A stretch of 64,000 nucleotides of DNA from Eretmocerus hayati (Eukaryota; Arthropoda; Insecta; Hymenoptera; Aphelinidae), in NCBI GenBank assembly GCA_029851415.1, contig CM056742.1, positions 89,766,748 to 89,830,747 of the forward strand, read 5' to 3'. Every line of letters begins with the position of its first letter. Positions within the stretch are counted from its first letter, which is position 1. Shown piece by piece: positions 47,171 through 58,495 of the stretch. The notes below the pieces were generated by a model, which was not told the DNA's origin, did no database searches, and saw only the letters and a list, made by a program, of their open reading frames with translations. A program made the translations under genes and the position numbers.

Positions 47171-49990
47171 ATGTATGGTCCAAGGCGAGGCCAAGTGCAT
47201 GATAGAGGTCCGTATGAGAATCGTCACTATGCTGACATGGTGGCTATGTATTATCAGTTTAATAACAATGCAGCTGAAGCTGCCAGACAATACGCACAGC
47301 GACATCCGGGAGAGCGTCATCCAAACCGTGAGAAAATATCAATACTTAACACAATCAACTCTCAACAATTGGCTATATTTACATATAATATTACTTTGTA
47401 AGATAAACTTAAGAAGCTCTGCATTCACAATATATCAGATGCAGTAATACTAAGGGCAGTGCAAAGGTTTCAAGAAGAGGGAAATGTCATGCCTCAACGT
47501 CGTCCAGGCCGCCCTCGAGATGCTTGGACACTAGAGAATGAAGATATGGTCATTGGAAGTGTTCAAGACGATCCAGGGACCAGTCAAAGGGTGATTGCAG
47601 ATAACATAGGGATCTCATTGAGCACCGTCAATAGAATTCTGAATGTATGTGCTATATTTCACTTTGGGCACTGATAATTCGGATAACGATCTATTCTTCT
47701 CATCTCCATTATACACTACCGGTCAAAAGTTTGTGCACACTCGAAAAAAAATTTCGATTCTGCTCACTCGACTGCTCAGATTCTCTTGGTAAAACATGAC
47801 TCTACTTGGGTTCATTCTGTAGATTTTTTCAAGCACTTTGAGAGCTATTTAGTATTTTTTCTGCGCGGCTCAATAAATTCTGGCAAAATCAATCTGAAAC
47901 CGTGCAGAATTTCATAAAAATCGGGTCATCACGCAAGCCTCCGCAAGTCTGACAGAAATTGATGGATTTGAACGAATTGAAAAACATTTCAAAGTAAAAG
48001 TCAAGAGCTCTAAAATCCGCTCCTGTAAGTTATTCTAGCTTGTTTCTGGTCCGAGCTGTGACTGTTTTTGTAAAGGAAGATTTTTCTCGAAGAGGAGTCC
48101 CAAAAACCAAGAAAAGTGAAGAAATCGTGCTCACGTCCGTATTCCTCTGATTTTTTCTAAGTTTACCCGTGATTTGATGAGAGCAACCAAAATCAGTACT
48201 TATACCAGTGAAAAAATGAGTCCATTCATAATTTCTCAATGACTGGTCCTTTTTTAGAGAAAAATCTTCCTCTACAAAAAGAGTCGCAGCTCGGGCCAGA
48301 AACAAGCTAGAATAACTTTCAAAAACAGGTCCTGAAGCTCTTGACTTCTACTTTGAGATGCTCTTTGTATCATCTAAATCCATCAATTTCCGCCAGACTT
48401 GCAGACGTTTTCGTAATGATCCGATTTTTATGAAATTCTACAAGGCTTCAGATTGATTTTGCAAGAATTGATTGAGCTGCACGAAAAAATACCAAACAGA
48501 TCTCAAAATGCTTAAAATATGTTATTAAATAAGCCCTAGTAGAGTTATTTTGGACCAAGGAGATCCGAGCAGTCGAGTGAGCAAAATCAAATTTTTTTTA
48601 GGTGTGCACAAACTTTTGACCGGCAGTGAATTCACTCTATTGCAAGTAATTCTGCACCAACTCTATGAATCAAAAACTATGGAGCTCACTGTTTGAGCCT
48701 CATCGCTTGCATCAAAACCATGATTGCTGTGGATAACTGTAGAATCCACAGGCAGATGGGTGAGGAAACGACCTACATAAACATTCCCGAACAGATACGG
48801 GTACCATTCTCAAATTTACGTAGAAGAAAGCAACCAGATAGTCAAAATTGCGGGGCCAAAACGCGGACAAATGATTTATTCACGTCATATACACAAATTC
48901 CATGTAATTTACAGGGTAACGGTTATCATGCATATCACTATCGACGTGTGCAGCAGTTAAATCCAGGAGATTATGCAATGAGAGTAGAATTCAGCCGAAC
49001 ACTACTGGCCTTGATTTTCGCGAACCCTGAAATACTTGAAGTATTTATGATGTTGACCGACGAGTCCGGGTTTCCGAGAGATGGCCGCGTCAACCTGCAT
49101 AATCTACACGTGTACGACACGGAAAATCCGCGTGCCAGACTCGTCAACCGACACCAAGTTCGATTTTCGAGGAACGTATGGGCTGGCATAGTTGGCGACA
49201 ACCTTGTGAGTTTAATGAATAATTCATTTTAAGATCATTTGGTATAATGAATCATCAACGGCCTAACCATAACAGATCATGAAGATATGCCAAATGTTGA
49301 TTCGAAAAGTGGTCCTGAATTGTTATATGGATTCGTTCGATTATTTGGTCAATTGAAATCGGCAGGTTGGCCCTGTATTCATCCCGGATCGACTCAGAGC
49401 GCCATTCTACAGGAGATTCGTAGCAGAACAAGTACCAGTATTTTTCAACCAACTCCAAATCGACATTAGGAGGGCTTGGTTTCAACACGATGGCGCACCA
49501 GCCCACGCAGCGCTAGAGACACGTGCTGAACTCGATAGGCTTTTTCCGAATAGGTGGATAGGAATCGGAGGAGAAATCAGGTGGCCTCCCCGCTCACCTG
49601 ATCTCAATCCATTAGGCAAGTAGTTATGAAAATGAACCCTGAATGGTTGGTTCCAAAACTATCAGAAAAATTGTGAGAATTCAAATAAAATCAGGATTAG
49701 GTCGGTCGGTCGGTCGGATAATTTTTAAACTCTTGAAATTCTAGTTTTCTTCACATTTTTGTGGAACTTATGCGCATTCTGTGCAATTTGACTAGTCACT
49801 AAATCTGATATATGTATGATAAATCCCTGACCAATTAGATACGACTTTATAATATATGTATTTTCGACGCATGACATATGTAATTATAGGCACTTGGATA
49901 TTTTTTGTCTGCGGACAAATAGATGGAATCAATCAATCAATCAATCAATCAAACGATCAATCTCTCATCCTTTCTTCCTCTCTTTCTTGC

Positions 49991-50032
<42 letters not shown>

Positions 50033-50371
50033 TTCTCTTTCACTATCTCCTTCCATTCCCATACAGACTTTCTTGTATCAATGTGACTCATTAACACAGC
50101 AACTTGAAATAATCAGAAGGATGAAAACGACGAGATTCTTTCTACTTGTTCCTCTATCTGACTCACCTTTACGATTATTGCAGATTTTTTCTTGTGGGGA
50201 TTCGTCAAGAGTCACGTTTACGCGACTGAAGTTCCCAATGTTCAAGTACTTGAAGAAAGAATCGTTGAAGGTTTTAACAATGTCACGCCAGCGATGCTCT
50301 CAAATGCTCGAGAGGAATTCGTGAGGAGGCTGGAACTTTGCATAGAGCGCAACGGTCGTCACGTCGAATGA
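47171..50371 (+). CDS. Tc1/mariner-like transposase (DUF4817 type), five exons, apparently intact
   Basis: Exons 47171-47327, 47439-47644, 48915-49205, 49366-49615 and 50184-50371 join in frame to about 363 residues, the usual length for this family. It opens with a helix-turn-helix region (ENRHYADMVAMYYQF, AAEAARQYAQRHPGERHPN), a GRPR motif (RRPGRPRDAW) and a second HTH (SQRVIADNIGISLSTVNRIL). The catalytic core shows TDESGF (first Asp), WAGIVGDN, QHDGAPAH (second Asp) and PPRSPDLNPLD-FFLWG (third Asp). It would cut and paste DNA in the nucleus. Introns are GT-AG except the fourth, which has a GC donor (TTAG|GCAAGT). Intron 2 contains a foldback MITE; intron 4 holds microsatellites. Introns in a mariner-type gene, with no flanking inverted repeats seen, suggest an old or immobile copy despite the open frame. 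Confidence 0.85.
47714..48628. mobile_element. Tc1-like foldback MITE inside transposase intron 2
   Basis: The ends CACTACCGGTCAAAAGTTTG and (minus strand) CACTGCCGGTCAAAAGTTTG bound a 915-bp, nearly complete palindrome turning near 48170 (CTTGTTTCTGGTCCGAGC pairs with GCTCGGGCCAGAAACAAG). TA precedes the left end; the right flank is AA. These ends are typical of Tc1-like elements. No coding capacity. Confidence 0.85.
49701..50028. repeat. Three microsatellites in transposase intron 4
   Basis: (GGTC)n at about 49701-49717, (AATC)n at about 49926-49952 and (TC)n at about 49991-50028. The open frames across them encode low-complexity Ser/Leu runs and are not genes. Confidence 0.9.
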
Positions 50372-52560
50372 TAGTCAGAATGAAATATGAAATTGTCACT
50401 TTGAAAACTCATTCGAACCTCACCAAAAATGTACTGGTCGGTCGAACTATACATACAGAGCGTTTCCCAGCATTTACACGTGAAAATTTTTCGTATTTCA
50501 TGTGAATGATGAAATGAACAGAACCAAAAACAAGCCGATTCGTGATTTTCTCGGAAATATGTACTTTTGTCCATATTTGTAACACTGCTAGTTTTGAATA
50601 TAAAATTTGACGAATCAATCCCTTCACGCATGCACCTATTTCCTGTGTTTTCAGACTTTCGTTTTATACTATATTTAATAGAGGGGATCACGAGGATCAT
50701 TTGTAGCCCAAACACGATATAATAAAGTCATTCGATATGAGTATCATGACAGCATAAACTTTTCAAGGTCGAACACGAATGAAGTAGTAGAAATAAGAAT
50801 CTCATGATAAAGTTCATAAAAAGACATCATTTGAATCGAAAAAATTGACGTGTTAACGATTTCCATCCTATCATCAAAATTCAATGAGTGAAAAGAGGCA
50901 GGAAATGAATCGTTTCAAATAGCATGATGGAGTGAGACAGTCCATCATAATAATTTACTATAAGGATTACTAAAAATGAGACCATGTTCACAAAAATCAT
51001 GGAATTGCCTTTAGTTTGAGCCTGCGAAGATAATGCATCAAGTACTTTTCTCCCAAAGTCGAAGAGAATTAGGGGAATCCTATTCAAAGATGCGTCCACG
51101 TATGTGGACGTATACGGGAAGAGGTTGACACACAATCTACAGATGGCCTCAATTATCGAGAAGAAGATATTCTTAGCGTGAAAAATCTTGCGAAATGTTG
51201 TCACTTTGTTCAAGACCTTGAAAACTCCTTTTTCAAACATTGCCCTCTGAGTTTTCACTCTCGAGTGACAAACAATCGGATGAGACAAATTTCGCACTGA
51301 TCCGGATATTGAGAATATGGAGGCATAGGTTGTTCTCAGTTCAAGCTAGTGAAAGTTTTTCCAAGCAATCGTTAGAATAGAGCAGACTATTATCGTAACT
51401 AAATCGTGGAATATTATTTCATCCTAAAATCGTTATTTGGATCTAATTCTCGCGAGATCTGCTATGATGCGAGTTTTTTCGACGTGTTTTGGTGTGGATA
51501 TCCCACGCTGTAAATCTCAAACTGTAAACGCTACGAAAACTGTTTTCTGGAACAGATTGAATCTGTTGATTTTCGGATGAAGTTTATTTGCTAAATCTAC
51601 AATTTGAAACTGTAGATTTTCCGCATTCGAACTATTAACCGACAGCTTTCTAAATTGATAAAATGGCGATTTCTTCATCTAAAGAAAGTTTCAATCAACT
51701 CAACAAGTACTGTGTAGGCTTAGAATTTAATGAAAAATCTGAAAAATCATACCCGTAAACAGATCTAGTGTGTGATGGGGATCGATCCGTCGGCCATTGG
51801 GTTGGAAATCCGAAAGCACAACCACTGTACATACCACTAGGACTTACACATCGTGCTCTCTTGAAATGTCAATATTATTCTGTACATTGGGTTCCGTGAC
51901 GATTTGTCTTCACAAGCATGAAACATGATGAGTCATTCGTTTAATGACTTAATTGACGCATTCAGGTGTTGCTGAGCAATAATAATTCACCAGAAATTAT
52001 TATCGCATTGCAAATTCAATTTAATGGGAAATAATTGTTCCGCATTCCTCACCATGTTTGTAAAATAATTAGTCCAAGCATGTCATCAAAAACCATCGTT
52101 CTCTGGGGAAAATTGGGAATTTCTGAAAAATTCGAGAGGATTCGACTTTTCAAATCTTATATCGATCGTTGATCTCGAGTAGTATGGAATTTCTCGACAC
52201 CAATTAGTTTAAACTCCTATTCAAAGCACGAATCATAGCAATCCATTATCATCTGGATTACCGTCAAATTGGGTAACTTTGGTACAGTGGGTGTAACTTT
52301 GGTACACCCCTGGAAAATGACTTTCAGAGCTGCATTCGATATCACCATATTGAAGAAACCATCGTTACATTAGAGTATTAACAGCATTTGGAATTTGAAT
52401 GAATGAAAAACAGAGAAAAAAACATACCAAAGTTACCCCACTCTAGGTAAGAAGCACGAGGATAGGGTAACTTCAGAACACCTTCCTATGACAGCTTCTC
52501 TTCAACTGATCTTGAGCCGAGTGATGGTCTATAAGGTTTTAAAATGAGGGAAGACTTTCC
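50372..52560. other. No gene recognised; one tRNA-like fragment and a weak repeat monomer
   Basis: Intergenic sequence. An AATAAA at about 50721 could serve the transposase transcript. Near 51430-51480 there is a diverged monomer of the 175-bp repeat (CTCGCGAGATCTGCTATGATG). At about 51775-51855 the minus strand has CCTAGTGGTA and GGATCGATCCCC at roughly tRNA spacing, but no foldable tRNA. Inverted TAACTTTGGTAC and GTACCAAAGTTA-like motifs occur near 52275-52440. Confidence 0.45.
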
Positions 52561-55500
52561 GTTTTCGCGTACGCGACAATATCGTGGAATTCGATCTATC
52601 TCAAATCCGAAGTACGGAGGTACCCTTCGCGTGCGCGAAAAACAAGCGAGTCTGCGTGAACCGCATTCGCTAACGCTGACACGAAAAGCAAAATACTCAA
52701 TTGTTGGGTAAACGAGACACTATTACGCGTGCGCGGAAAATTCCGCGTACGCGAAAACATTGCAAGGCAAAGTGCCAAAAATTTCGCGTGAGCGAGGAGA
52801 GCACACTATCGCTTACGCGAAGACTATCCGTTTTCGCGTACGCGACATTAACGTGGAATTCGCTCTATCTTCAATCCGAAGTACGAGGGTACCCTTCGCG
52901 TGCGCGAACAGCTAACGAGTCTGCGTGAACCGTATTCGCTAACGCTGACACGAGGAGCGGAATACTCAATAAGAACTATTACGCGTGCGTGAGAAATTTC
53001 GCGTACGCGATAACATTGCAAGACAACGTGCCAAAAATTTCGCGTGAGCAAGGAGAGCACACTTCCGCGTACGCAAAGACTTCCCGTTCTCGCGTACGCG
53101 ACATTAACGAAGAATTTGCACTATCTTCAATCGAAAGTACGAGGGTACCCTTCGCGCGCGCGAATAGCTAACGTCTGCGTAAGCCGTATTCGCTAACGCT
53201 GACACAAAGAATAAAATACTCAATTATTGAGTACACAAAACACTATTACGCGTGCGCAAAAATTCCGCGTACGCGAAAAAATTGCACGGCACCGTGCCGA
53301 AAATTTCGCGTGAGCGGGGAGAGTACACTATCGCCCACGCGAAGACTTTCCGTTTTCGGGTACGCGACAATGACGTGGAATTTGCGCTTCCTTCAATCCG
53401 AAGTACGAGGGTACACTTCGCGTGCACGAACAGCTAGCGAGTCTGCGTGAACCGTATTCGCTAACGCTGACACGGAGAGCAAAATACTCAATTGTTGGGT
53501 ACGTGGGACACTATTACGCGTGCGCGAAAATTTCGCGTACGCGCAAAAATTGTAAGGCACCGTGCCGAAAATTTCGCGTAAGCGAGGAGAGCACACTTTG
53601 GCTTACGCGAAGACTTTTCGTCTTCGCGTACGCAACAATAACGTGGAATTTGCTCTATCTCCAATCAAAAGGACGAGGGTACCCTTCGCGTGCGCGAACA
53701 GCTAGCGAGTCTGCGTGAACCGTATTCTTTAACGCTGACCCAAAGAGCAAAATACTCAATTATTGGCTGCGTCTACATTGACGTATGAGTCGCGTATGCG
53801 TAGCGCAGCGGATGCGGGGCGCATGAAGTTTCTGCTACAGCGCCTGTATCGTCTGCATGTTTATTTTTTTTGCGACTCAGGTTTACCAGTGAAAATTAAA
53901 TTATCTCAATATTAACACATGGGGTGAGCATGCCTACGAACTCCGACTACCAAAAGTTGACAAGATTAGAAACCAGAGTGAAGAACGCGCAGTATGAATA
54001 AGGCAAATTTTTGGAAAAGTTACGGCCACTCAAATCAAAAAAAACTTTTCCTGTCTTCAGTTGATTGACCGAATTTAGAAAGATCGTTGATGGGCAAGGA
54101 TTAGAACACCGATCCTACTCACCGTCATTAAGCTGAAATGATTGATTTTCACGGTGAAAACCCGATTTTCAAACAGTAAACATTGCTCGTAAGGAAGTGT
54201 TTGACTCTGGCATACATGTTGACTATTCGGCGATCGAGCTTTGATTATGAAGAACAATATAATACCCGAGCAATAATTGATGAAAGGATTGGATCACGAA
54301 GCTCTCGACCGCCAAAACGTCTTGAAAACCAAATTCAGTCAGTCAACTGAAGAGAGGAAATGTTTTGTTGATTTGAGTGGCCGTAACTTTCTCAAAAGTT
54401 TGCCTTATTTATACTGCTCGTTCGTCACTCTGGTTTCCAATCTTGTCACTTTGGGTACTCGGATTTTGTAGGCATGCTTACCCCTATGTAATGATCTTGG
54501 GACAACTCAATTTTCACTGGTAAAACCTGACTCGCAAAAAAATAAACATGCAGACGATATAGCCGCTGTAGCAGAAAACTCATGCGCCCCGCATCCGCTG
54601 CGCTACGCATACGCGACTCATACGTTAATGTAGACGCAGCCATTGGGTACACAAAACACTATGACGCGTGCGCGGGAAATTCCGCGTACGCGAAAACATT
54701 GCAAGGCAACGTGCCAAAAATTTCGCGTGAGCGAGGAGAGCACACTATCGCTTACGCGAAGACTATCCGTTTTCGCGTACGCGACATTAACGTGGAATTC
54801 GCTCTATCTTCAATCCGAAGTACGAGGGTACCCGACGCGTGCGCGAACAGCTAACGAGTCTGCGTGAACCGTATTCGCTAACGCTGACACGAGGAGCGGA
54901 ATACTCAATAAGAACTATTACGCGTGCGTGAGAAATTTCGCGTACGCGATAACATTGCAAGACAACGTGCCAAAAATTTCGCGTGAGCAAGGAGAGCACA
55001 CTTCCGCGTACGCAAAGACTTCCCGTTCTCGCGTACGCGACATTAACGAAGAATTTGCACTATCTTCAATCGAAAGTACGAGGGTACCCTTCGCGCGCGC
55101 GAATAGCTAACGTCTGCGTAAGCCGTATTTGCTAACGCTGACACAAAGAATAAAATACTCAATTATTGAGTACACAAAACACTATTACGCGTGCGCAAGA
55201 AATTCCGCGTACGCGAAAAAATTGCACGGCACCGTGCCGAAAATTTCGCGTGAGCGGGGAGAGTACACTATCGCCCACGCGAAGACTTTCCGTTTTCGCG
55301 TACGCGACAATGACGTGGAATTTGCGCTTCCTTCAATCCGAAGTACGAGGGTACACTTCGCGTGCACGAACAGCTAGCGAGTCTGCGTGAACTGTATTCG
55401 CTAACGCTGACACGGAGAGCAAAATACTCAATTGTTGGGTACGTGGGACACTATTACGCGTGCGCGAAAATTTCGCGTACGCGCAAAAATTGTAAGGCAC

Positions 55501-57130
55501 CGTGCCGAAAATTTCGCGTAAGCGAGGAGAGCACACTTTGGCTTACGCGAAGACTTTTCGTCTTCGCGTACGCAACAATAACGTGGAATTTGCTCTATCT
55601 CCAATCAAAAGGACGAGGGTACCCTTCGCGTGCGCGAACAGCTAGCGAGTCTGCGTGAACCGTATTCTTTAACGCTGACACAAAGAGCAAAATACTCAAT
55701 CATTGGGTACACAAAACACTATGACGCGTGCGCGGGAAATTCCGCGTACGCGAAAACATTGCAAGGCAACGTGCCAAAAATTTCGCGTGAGCGAGGAGAG
55801 CACACTATCGCTTACGCGAAGACTATCCGTTTTCGCGTACGCGACATTAACGTGGAATCCGCTCTATCTTCAATCCGAAGTACGAGGGTACCCGACGCGT
55901 GCGCGAACAGCTAACGAGTCTGCGTGAACCGTATTCGCTAACGCTGACACGAGGAGCGGAATACTCAATAAGAACTATTACGCGTGCGTGAGAAATTTCG
56001 CGTACGCGATAACATTGCAAGACAACGTGCCAAAAATTTCGCGTGAGCAAGGAGAGCACACTTCCGCGTACGCAAAGACTTCCCGTTCTCGCGTACGCGA
56101 CATAACGAAGAATTTGCACTATCTTCAATCGAAAGTACGAGGGTACCCTTCGCGCGCGCGAATAGCTAACGTCTGCGTAAGCCGTATTTGCTAACGCTGA
56201 CACAAAGAATAAAATACTCAATTATTGAGTACACAAAACACTATTACGCGTGCGCACAAATTCCGCGTACGCGAAAAAATTGCACGGCACCGTGCCGAAA
56301 ATTTCGCGTGAGCGGGGAGAGTACACTATCGCCCACGCGAAGACTTTCCGTTTTCGCGTACGCGACAATGACGTGGAATTTGCGCTTCCTTCAATCCGAA
56401 GTACGAGGGTACACTTCGCATGCGCGAACAGCTAGCGAGTCTGCGTGAACCGTATTCTTTAACGCTGCCACAAAGAGCAAAATTTTCAATTGTTGGGTAC
56501 ATGGAACACTATTACGAGTGCGCGAAAAATTTCGCGTACGCGATAATATTACAAGACAACGTTCCAAAAATTTCGCGTGAGCGAGGAGAGCACAGTCCCG
56601 CGTACGCGAAGACTTTCTGTTCCCAAGTACGCGACAATGACGTGGAATTTGCTCTTCCTTCAATCCGAAGTACGAGGGTACACTTCGCGTGCACGAACAG
56701 CTAGCGAGTCTGCGTGAACCGTATTCGCTAACGCTGACACGGAGAGCAAAATACTCAATTGTTGGGTACGTGGAACACTATTACGCGTGCGCGGAAATTT
56801 CGCGTACGCGAAAAAATTGCAATGCACCGTGCCGAAAATCTCGCGTAAGCGAGGAGAGCACACTTTGGCTTACGCGAAGACTTTTCGTCTTCGCGTACAA
56901 AACAATAACGTGGAATTCGCTCCATCTCCAATCAAAAGGACGAGGGTACCCTTCGCGTGCGCGAACAGCTAGCGAGTCTGCGTGAACCGTATTCGCTAAC
57001 GCTGACACAAAGAGCAAAATACTCAATTATTGGGTACACAAAACACTATGACGCGTGCGCGAGAAATTTCGCATACGCGAAAACATTGCAAGGCAACGTG
57101 CCAAATATTTCGCGTGAGCATAAAAAATGA
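52560..57130. repeat. CpG-rich satellite, ~265-bp monomers in a ~1060-bp higher-order repeat
   Basis: About fourteen monomers each contain ACGCGTGCGCG, TTCCGCGTACGCG, TTTCGCGTGAGCGAGGAGAG, TTTTCGCGTACGCGACA, CGAAGTACGAGGGTAC and GAACAGCTAACGAGTCTGCG. Four monomer types repeat in order with about 1060-bp spacing. For example, the variant GCGTGCGTGAGAAATTTCGC occurs near 52983, 54922 and 55982; the first gap is longer because of an 877-bp insertion. The dense palindromic GCGTACGC cores stand out from the AT-rich surroundings. The many open frames of 60-98 codons on both strands are by-products of the repeat. Confidence 0.9.
53765..54641. mobile_element. Harbinger-like foldback element inside the satellite, TSD ATT
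   Basis: The ends GGCTGCGTCTACATT and (minus strand) GGCTGCGTCTACATTAACG bound an 877-bp near-palindrome (CAGCGGATGCGGGGCGCATG with CATGCGCCCCGCATCCGCTG). ATT flanks both ends (53762-53764, 54642-54644). Sister monomers with TCAATTATTGGGTACA (for example near 57026 and 62881) show the empty site exactly. The 3-bp duplication fits PIF/Harbinger. No coding capacity. Confidence 0.88.
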
Positions 57131-57600
57131 TCAAACTTAGGAATAAATATCAAGGGACCTCTTCTTTTCCGAATTGACTCAATTACCTAGGAAAAATAAT
57201 TCGAACCCGTTATGAAAAATTTTAGCAAATTTATTGTCGGTTATAAATTTGATCAGGAATTAATCCAAAAGGATGCATTTGACGAGGGAAAGTTGAGAGA
57301 CCAATTCAGTAGATTGTCCAGAGATCTACAAATAACCTTGCAACAAATTTTCCCAAAAAACTAATATTTTCCGACACACAATATAAAAACCGAAAAAAGA
57401 CGGAAAAATGCATGTTTTTATCGTTTATTTATGCCTTCACCCAAATTTTTGAACAATAAATCTTATTAACATTGATCTTCGGATATACAACCTATCATTT
57501 GCGACCAAATTTGGAGGATTTGGAAAAGTTTAGCCGGTTACTCCTAGAAGGAAGGGTCTTTTCGGGGCTTACTTACTTGACTAGTAGTCTAGTTCATGTA
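57131..57600. other. Satellite flank, partly duplicated near 62980
   Basis: 57131-57220 (GGAATAAATATCAAGGGACC, ACCTAGGAAAAATAAT) is repeated almost exactly at 62996-63075, so the end of the satellite and its flank were duplicated as a block. The rest shows no gene. Confidence 0.6.
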
Positions 57601-57639
57601 ACCACTGCAAAACAACGATTCTCAGTGATAATTTGGATA

Positions 57640-58300
57640 GTTTCTCTTTCCCATCATTCGAACTGTCAGAGAGATTCGTGCATTCGCATCAGGAACAAGG
57701 GGAGAAAATCATGTTTCCAATTGCGAGATTCTGCATCCGAACGGTCAAAACTGACCAAAATTCGGAGTTTGAATCGGGGTTCCGTGAGTTCTGCGATTAT
57801 ACGAATCATAGCAATCCATAACCATATCAAATACTTATTATTTGAGCCCACAGAGAGATCTGTGCATTGCCGCCAGGGCCCAGCGATCCATATTACATTT
57901 CTATTTGCAAGACTATGCACATGTAACGATGACGGGTATTCTTGAACTAGTATTGGAGTCTTGTTTCTGAAATCACTGCAAAACAGCGATTCTCAGTGAT
58001 AGTTAGGATGAGGCTCTCTCCCATCATTCGAACTGTCAAAGAGATTCGTGCATTGGCATCGGGTTCGAGGAAACATATCATGTTTTCAATCACGCGATTC
58101 TGCATTCAATATGGTCACAACCGATCTGAAATTCAGTGTTTGAATCGGGGTTCCGCGAGTTCTGCAATAATGCGGATCATAGCAGTGTGTCGTCATGTGG
58201 ATTACTTATCATTTAAGCCCCCGGAGTGATCTGTGCATTGCCGCCAAGGCCCCAGTATCCATATTACATTTTTATTTGCAAAACTATGCACCTATAACGA
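57640..58300. repeat. Two diverged ~370-bp units related to the 175-bp repeat
   Basis: Each unit has CCATCATTCGAACTGTCA, AGAGATTCGTGCATT, GGGGTTCCG-GAGTTCTGC and ATCTGTGCATTGCCGCC. Units start near 57650 and 58020. A third (62000-62250) lies beyond foldback 4. The GAGTTCTGC and CATTGCCGCC cores show common origin with the array monomers of the foldback arms. Confidence 0.7.
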
Positions 58301-58408
58301 TGACAAGTATTCTTGGACTAGTATCGTAGTCTTGTTGCTGAGATAGCTGCAAAACAACGGTACTTAGTGATGTTATGATATTATTCTCCTTCATGCACCG
58401 AATAAAAA

Positions 58409-58487
58409 GTGCGGCCGCCGGGAAACGATCCGGCGACCTCTTGATCAAGAGACTGACACGCTGTTGACTGAGCTAGTCCGGCCGCAC
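58409..58487 (-). repeat. tRNA-like sequence abutting foldback 4
   Basis: On the minus strand it starts GTGCGGCCGGACTAGCTCAG and ends TTTCCCGGCGGCCGCAC. The ends pair (GTGCGGCC with GGCCGCAC). CTAGCTCAGT resembles an A box and GGATCGTTTCC a B box, with CTCTTGATCAAGAG as an anticodon-arm-like hairpin. That hairpin has a four-base loop and both boxes are off-consensus, so I read it as a tRNA pseudogene or SINE head, not a working tRNA. Confidence 0.5.
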
Positions 58488-58495
58488 CAAGCGGC

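Noticed and set aside
48693..48914. N-terminal extension of the transposase exon starting at 48693
   Set aside because: The segment before 48915 has no family similarity, and a proper acceptor (TTTACAG) at 48914 joins exon 2 to GNGYHAYHYRR in frame.
49894..50324. Ser/Leu-rich frame over the TC microsatellite
   Set aside because: Low-complexity translation of (TC)n inside a transposase intron; the true terminal exon uses another frame from 50184.
51775..51855. tRNA gene on the minus strand
   Set aside because: Only short box-like motifs are present; acceptor stem pairing could not be made.
52580..57030. Many overlapping open frames of 60-124 codons on both strands with repeated Ala-Tyr-Ala and Arg-Thr-Arg motifs
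   Set aside because: They follow the period of the CpG-rich satellite and exist in several frames at once, so they are by-products of a stop-poor repeat.
58409..58487. Functional tRNA gene
   Set aside because: The A box, B box and anticodon loop all deviate from consensus and the anticodon hairpin has only four loop bases.
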